Below are positions 61,380 to 64,000 of a DNA stretch of 64,000 bases, one piece after another; positions within the stretch are counted from its first letter, which is position 1, and each line of letters opens with the position of its first letter. The notes under the pieces were generated by a model. The model was not told where the DNA came from and did no database searches. It was given only the letters and a program-made list of their open reading frames with translations. Position numbers and translations under genes: made by a program. This DNA comes from Bacillus sp. NTK071 (GTDB lineage Bacteria; Bacillota; Bacilli; Bacillales; Guptibacillaceae). The DNA lies in NCBI RefSeq assembly GCF_017303315.1, contig NZ_JAFKOI010000014.1, positions 38,085 to 102,084 of the forward strand, in the 5' to 3' direction.

Positions 61380-63198
61380 AACAGCTGTTATTTTAGCGGC
61401 AGGTATGGGGAGTCGTATACGGAATCGAAGCGAAGGGCGTCCTAAAGGTTTCTTAACAATCGATGGAAAGCCCCTCATTGAACATTCGATTGAAAAATTG
61501 TTGGATGCAGGAATTGAGAACATCTTTATAGGAACTGGTTACAAAAAAGAAGAATATGAAAGCTTGTCTCAAAAATATCCCCAGGTTACTTGCATTAGTA
61601 ATCCTGATTACAATACAAGCGGAAGTATGTTGACACTCTATAAAATGGAACCATTTCTTAAAGATGATTTCTTGCTTCTCGAATCAGATTTACTTTATGA
61701 GAAAAGGGCTTTGCAGATTGTGCTTGCGAACAAACGGACAAATGTTATCCTGGCAAGTGAACTAACTAGATCGGGCGACGAAGTTTTTATAGAAGCGGAT
61801 AAGGATCAAAATCTTATCATGATGTCAAAGAAATCTGAGGACTTAAATTCAATTTATGCTGAGCTCGTAGGGATATCGAAGCTCTCTCTCCTTACCTTCA
61901 AAACCTTATGTAAAAAAGCAAGCGTGGTATTGCAAACAAATAAGAATCTTCATTATGAAGATGGTCTTGTTCAAATTGCGCAAGAAGTAGACTTATATGT
62001 TCATAACGTTAGCAATTTAGTCTGGTGTGAAATAGACGATGAAAACCATTTGTACAGAGCAATTAGCTTAATTGCCCCACTTATTCAGTCAAGAGAATCC
62101 TCCCATCACGTTGAACGAAAAATCTTATTGAATCCTGGACCTGCAACGACGACGGATACAGTGAAACACGCACAGATTGTAGCTGATATATGTCCGAGAG
62201 AAAGTGACTTTGGGGATACGATGACATCTGTTTCACAGGCACTCACTGAATTTGTAGGAAATCCTAATGAGTATTCGACTATTTTATTTGGTGGATCGGG
62301 TACAGCAGCTGTTGAGTCCATTCTAAGTTCTGTCGTTGATAATGAAGCGATTGTTATCGTAAACAATGGGGCATATGGGAAACGCATGCTCAAGATTGCG
62401 ACGATTTATGGATTAAATGTTCTTGAATATGATTCACCACTTGAGAGTGGTATAGATTTGACTAAGCTTGAATTGCTTATAAAGAATGCGAGCGTTACAA
62501 TTTCTCACCTTGTGATTGTTCATTGTGAAACAACAACCGGGCTGTTAAATAACATCGAAGCAGTTGGGAACATTTGCAAGAAACACAACATTGCCATGAT
62601 TGTTGATGCGATGAGTTCATATGGTGCGATACCTATTGATATGAAACGAATGAACGTTAGCTATCTTGCAGCAAGCTCGAACAAAAACCTCCAAGGGATG
62701 GCAGGCATCTCGTTTGTTATAGCAAATAACGAACAGCTTGAAAAGGCAAAGGAAATAAAGCCAAGGAATTTATATTTGAATCTATATGAACAATATCAGC
62801 ATTTTGCTAAAACGAAACAAATGAGGTTCACCCCACCTGTTCAGACGCTTTATGCCCTTCAGCAAGCAATTTTGGAAACACAGTGGGAGGGAATTGAGAG
62901 AAGGTACACCAGATACTCAAAAACGTGGCAGACGTTAATAAATGGAATCAAGAAGCTCGGTTTGACGCATTTAATTGATGAAGCAAATCATTCAAGAATT
63001 ATCACATCTATTGTTGAACCTTCACATAAAGGGTACGAATTTAACGCCCTACACGATTTCCTATATGAGCGTGGTTTCACGATTTATCCTGGTAAGCTTG
63101 AAGGTTTAAATACATTTCGAGTAGCGAATATAGGAGATATCACTTACAAAGACATGGAGTGTTTTCTAACTCTTCTTGATCAGTATTTTAACGGATAA
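61372..63198 (+). CDS. pntC: Fusion of PntC-type AEP cytidylyltransferase and 2-aminoethylphosphonate transaminase
   Basis: Residues 1-235 form a nucleotidyltransferase: VILAAGMGSRIRNRSEGRPK, YNTSGSMLTLYKM and LLLESDLLYE match PntC, the CTP:2-aminoethylphosphonate cytidylyltransferase. Residues 245-608 form the AEP:pyruvate transaminase: ILLNPGPATTTDTVKHAQ, DICPRESDFG, IVHCETTTGLLNN and AASSNKNLQGMAG with the PLP Lys near 435. The enzyme makes AEP from phosphonoacetaldehyde and activates it as CMP-AEP, the donor for phosphonate tailoring of lipids or glycans. The start is a GTG at 61372 overlapping the decarboxylase stop. PntC-transaminase fusions are known in other phyla. Confidence 0.92.
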   Translation: MIKTAVILAAGMGSRIRNRSEGRPKGFLTIDGKPLIEHSIEKLLDAGIENIFIGTGYKKEEYESLSQKYPQVTCISNPDYNTSGSMLTLYKMEPFLKDDFLLLESDLLYEKRALQIVLANKRTNVILASELTRSGDEVFIEADKDQNLIMMSKKSEDLNSIYAELVGISKLSLLTFKTLCKKASVVLQTNKNLHYEDGLVQIAQEVDLYVHNVSNLVWCEIDDENHLYRAISLIAPLIQSRESSHHVERKILLNPGPATTTDTVKHAQIVADICPRESDFGDTMTSVSQALTEFVGNPNEYSTILFGGSGTAAVESILSSVVDNEAIVIVNNGAYGKRMLKIATIYGLNVLEYDSPLESGIDLTKLELLIKNASVTISHLVIVHCETTTGLLNNIEAVGNICKKHNIAMIVDAMSSYGAIPIDMKRMNVSYLAASSNKNLQGMAGISFVIANNEQLEKAKEIKPRNLYLNLYEQYQHFAKTKQMRFTPPVQTLYALQQAILETQWEGIERRYTRYSKTWQTLINGIKKLGLTHLIDEANHSRIITSIVEPSHKGYEFNALHDFLYERGFTIYPGKLEGLNTFRVANIGDITYKDMECFLTLLDQYFNG

Positions 63199-63213
63199 GG
63201 GGGAGTGCTTAGG

Positions 63214-63615
63214 TTGGTTTTATACAAAATAGCTGTCGTTGTGATGGTAGTAGATGAAGAGGGTGAAATTCTACTAGTCAAGAACCCTAATCGAGGGTGG
63301 GAATTCCCTGGTGGATACGTTGATAAAGAAGAAACGTTACAGAACGCTGCTATACGAGAGGTTCGAGAAGAGTCCGGGATTGAAATAGAAGTAACAGAAT
63401 TAGTCGGTGTTGAACAAAACAGCTCAAAGAAATTGAATCTATTTGTTTTTAAGGGCAGACCTGTAAGTGGAGAGCTAAGCTTATCAAATGAAACGCGGGA
63501 TGTTGGATATTTTACATTTGAAGAATCACTAAGCAAAATGACACTTGAGCGGTTTAAAGAAAGACTACTAAGGTGTATGGATAGCCAAAATACGCCATTT
63601 CTGTTGGAGAGTTAA
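63214..63615 (+). CDS. NUDIX hydrolase
   Basis: This 133-residue protein has a complete NUDIX box, GGYVDKEETLQNAAIREVRE followed by ESGI (residues about 36-59), which binds metal and the diphosphate of the substrate. The family hydrolyses nucleoside diphosphates linked to other groups. TTG 63214 is preferred, 8 nt after AAGGGGGAG; a GTG at 63205 lies in the site itself. It is the last gene of the AEP operon, 15 bp after the fusion gene, with a terminator behind. CMP-AEP or a by-product could be its substrate, which is speculative. Confidence 0.85.
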   Translation: MVLYKIAVVVMVVDEEGEILLVKNPNRGWEFPGGYVDKEETLQNAAIREVREESGIEIEVTELVGVEQNSSKKLNLFVFKGRPVSGELSLSNETRDVGYFTFEESLSKMTLERFKERLLRCMDSQNTPFLLES

Positions 63616-63621
63616 GAAGGT

Positions 63622-63660
63622 TTAAGCAAGGGGGAGGCATCTCACCCTTGCTTATTTTAA
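63622..63660 (+). terminator. Terminator of the AEP/amidoligase operon
   Basis: TAAGCAAGGGGG and CACCCTTGCTTA form the stem, followed by TTTTAA. Confidence 0.85.
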
Positions 63661-64000
63661 TACTACAAAGGGTCATTATAGACGTTTCTATAAGAGTGAA
63701 GGGGGATTTCCGCTTGAGTCCATTGTGAGTTGGGGTTCTCTGTAGAGAAAAAGACTATTTTCTAAAAGATTGTTGCTTTTAAAACAATTATTGAATAAAA
63801 GAACCACACTGGCTGATTGGAGCGGAAGGATGCTCGACTCCTGCGGGACTAGCGGGACAGGTGAGACCCCACAGGAGCGTTAGCGACGAGGAGGCTCACC
63901 GCATAGCCGTCAAGCTAAGCTAATTGTTTTTGATACTCCGCCTTTAAACGTTATCCTTCCTAGAAGAATATTCTAAGGAAGGAAGATAATGTGGGTATTA
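63661..64000. other. 340-bp gene-free end region
   Basis: It holds the truncated Bacillaceae repeat (63768-63905) and then unrelated AT-rich sequence. An imperfect inverted repeat (CCTTCCTAGAA / TTCTAAGGAAGG, 63955-63982) lies near the end. An ATG at 63989 preceded by AAGGAAGGAAG may begin a gene (MWVL) that runs out of the window; four codons are too few to assign. Confidence 0.5.
63768..63905. repeat. Bacillaceae G/C-rich intergenic repeat, truncated copy
   Basis: It matches the copy at 29279-29449 from GATTGTTGCTTTT through GGATGCTCGACTCCTGCGGG to GACGAGGAGGCTCA. The closing arm (CGGAAAGCGAGCATCC) is missing and is replaced by CATAGCCGTCAAGCTAAGCT, so the copy was cut by an insertion or deletion. 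Confidence 0.85.

Overview
The window looks like the chromosome of a spore-forming Bacillaceae bacterium (alkaliphilic or marine Bacillus relatives). The grounds are an S-box riboswitch, a TagD/TagF/TagG/TagH wall-polymer set, TcyP, a YheC/D-type ATP-grasp domain, strong AGGAGG ribosome sites, TTG/GTG starts, and the G/C-rich intergenic repeat common in Bacillaceae. No tRNA, rRNA, CRISPR array or phage was seen.

Layout. 1-7.0 kb: the end of an S9 peptidase, an S-box-controlled methionine transporter (metQ-metN-metI) with a metal-dependent alcohol dehydrogenase, the cystine symporter tcyP, two micro-ORFs on the minus strand and a DUF6843 lipoprotein. 7-11 kb: a histidine phosphatase, an AAA/LuxR regulator, a DUF4870 protein and galU. 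11.7-20.5 kb: a teichoic-acid-like locus (GT2, CDP-alcohol transferase, tagD, two glycerophosphotransferases, tagG, tagH, galE). 20.6-37.6 kb: a galactoside island with two tandem binding proteins, two permeases, GH35, GH36 and GH42 glycosidases, a GanR-like repressor, galK, galT, a second galE and an M24-fold protein. Together these import beta- and alpha-galactosides, hydrolyse them and feed the Leloir pathway. 37.6-41.3 kb: three zinc-ribbon membrane or accessory proteins.

41.3-52.7 kb: a sulfoquinovose operon. A YihQ-type sulfoquinovosidase keeps every diagnostic sulfonate-binding residue. Around it are a cupin protein (DUF4867), a sodium/solute symporter, an L-fucose-isomerase-fold protein, a PfkA-type kinase, a GntR regulator, a class II aldolase, an aldehyde dehydrogenase and an AEC exporter. 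This is a complete sulfo-EMP-type route (sulfoquinovose -> sulfofructose -> sulfofructose-1-phosphate -> DHAP + sulfolactaldehyde -> sulfolactate, exported). It uses different enzyme families from the E. coli pathway. A 45-nt identical direct repeat lies on each side of the operon.

52.8-63.6 kb: the most unusual locus. A spermidine-synthase paralogue, an N-formylglutamate-amidohydrolase-like protein, a fused glutamine-synthetase-fold amidoligase/ATP-grasp protein and a MurF-like ligase sit beside a 2-aminoethylphosphonate (AEP) pathway: PEP mutase, phosphonopyruvate decarboxylase, and a PntC-type cytidylyltransferase fused to AEP transaminase. A NUDIX hydrolase ends it. I infer a ribosome- and NRPS-independent amide-linked product or surface polymer carrying AEP, probably undescribed. 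The last 350 bp hold a truncated copy of the Bacillaceae repeat.

Dispersed GGGGTCAGG...CCTGACCCC palindromes lie at many gene ends. Three unrelated proteins end in the same repeat-encoded peptide, GQVRT.
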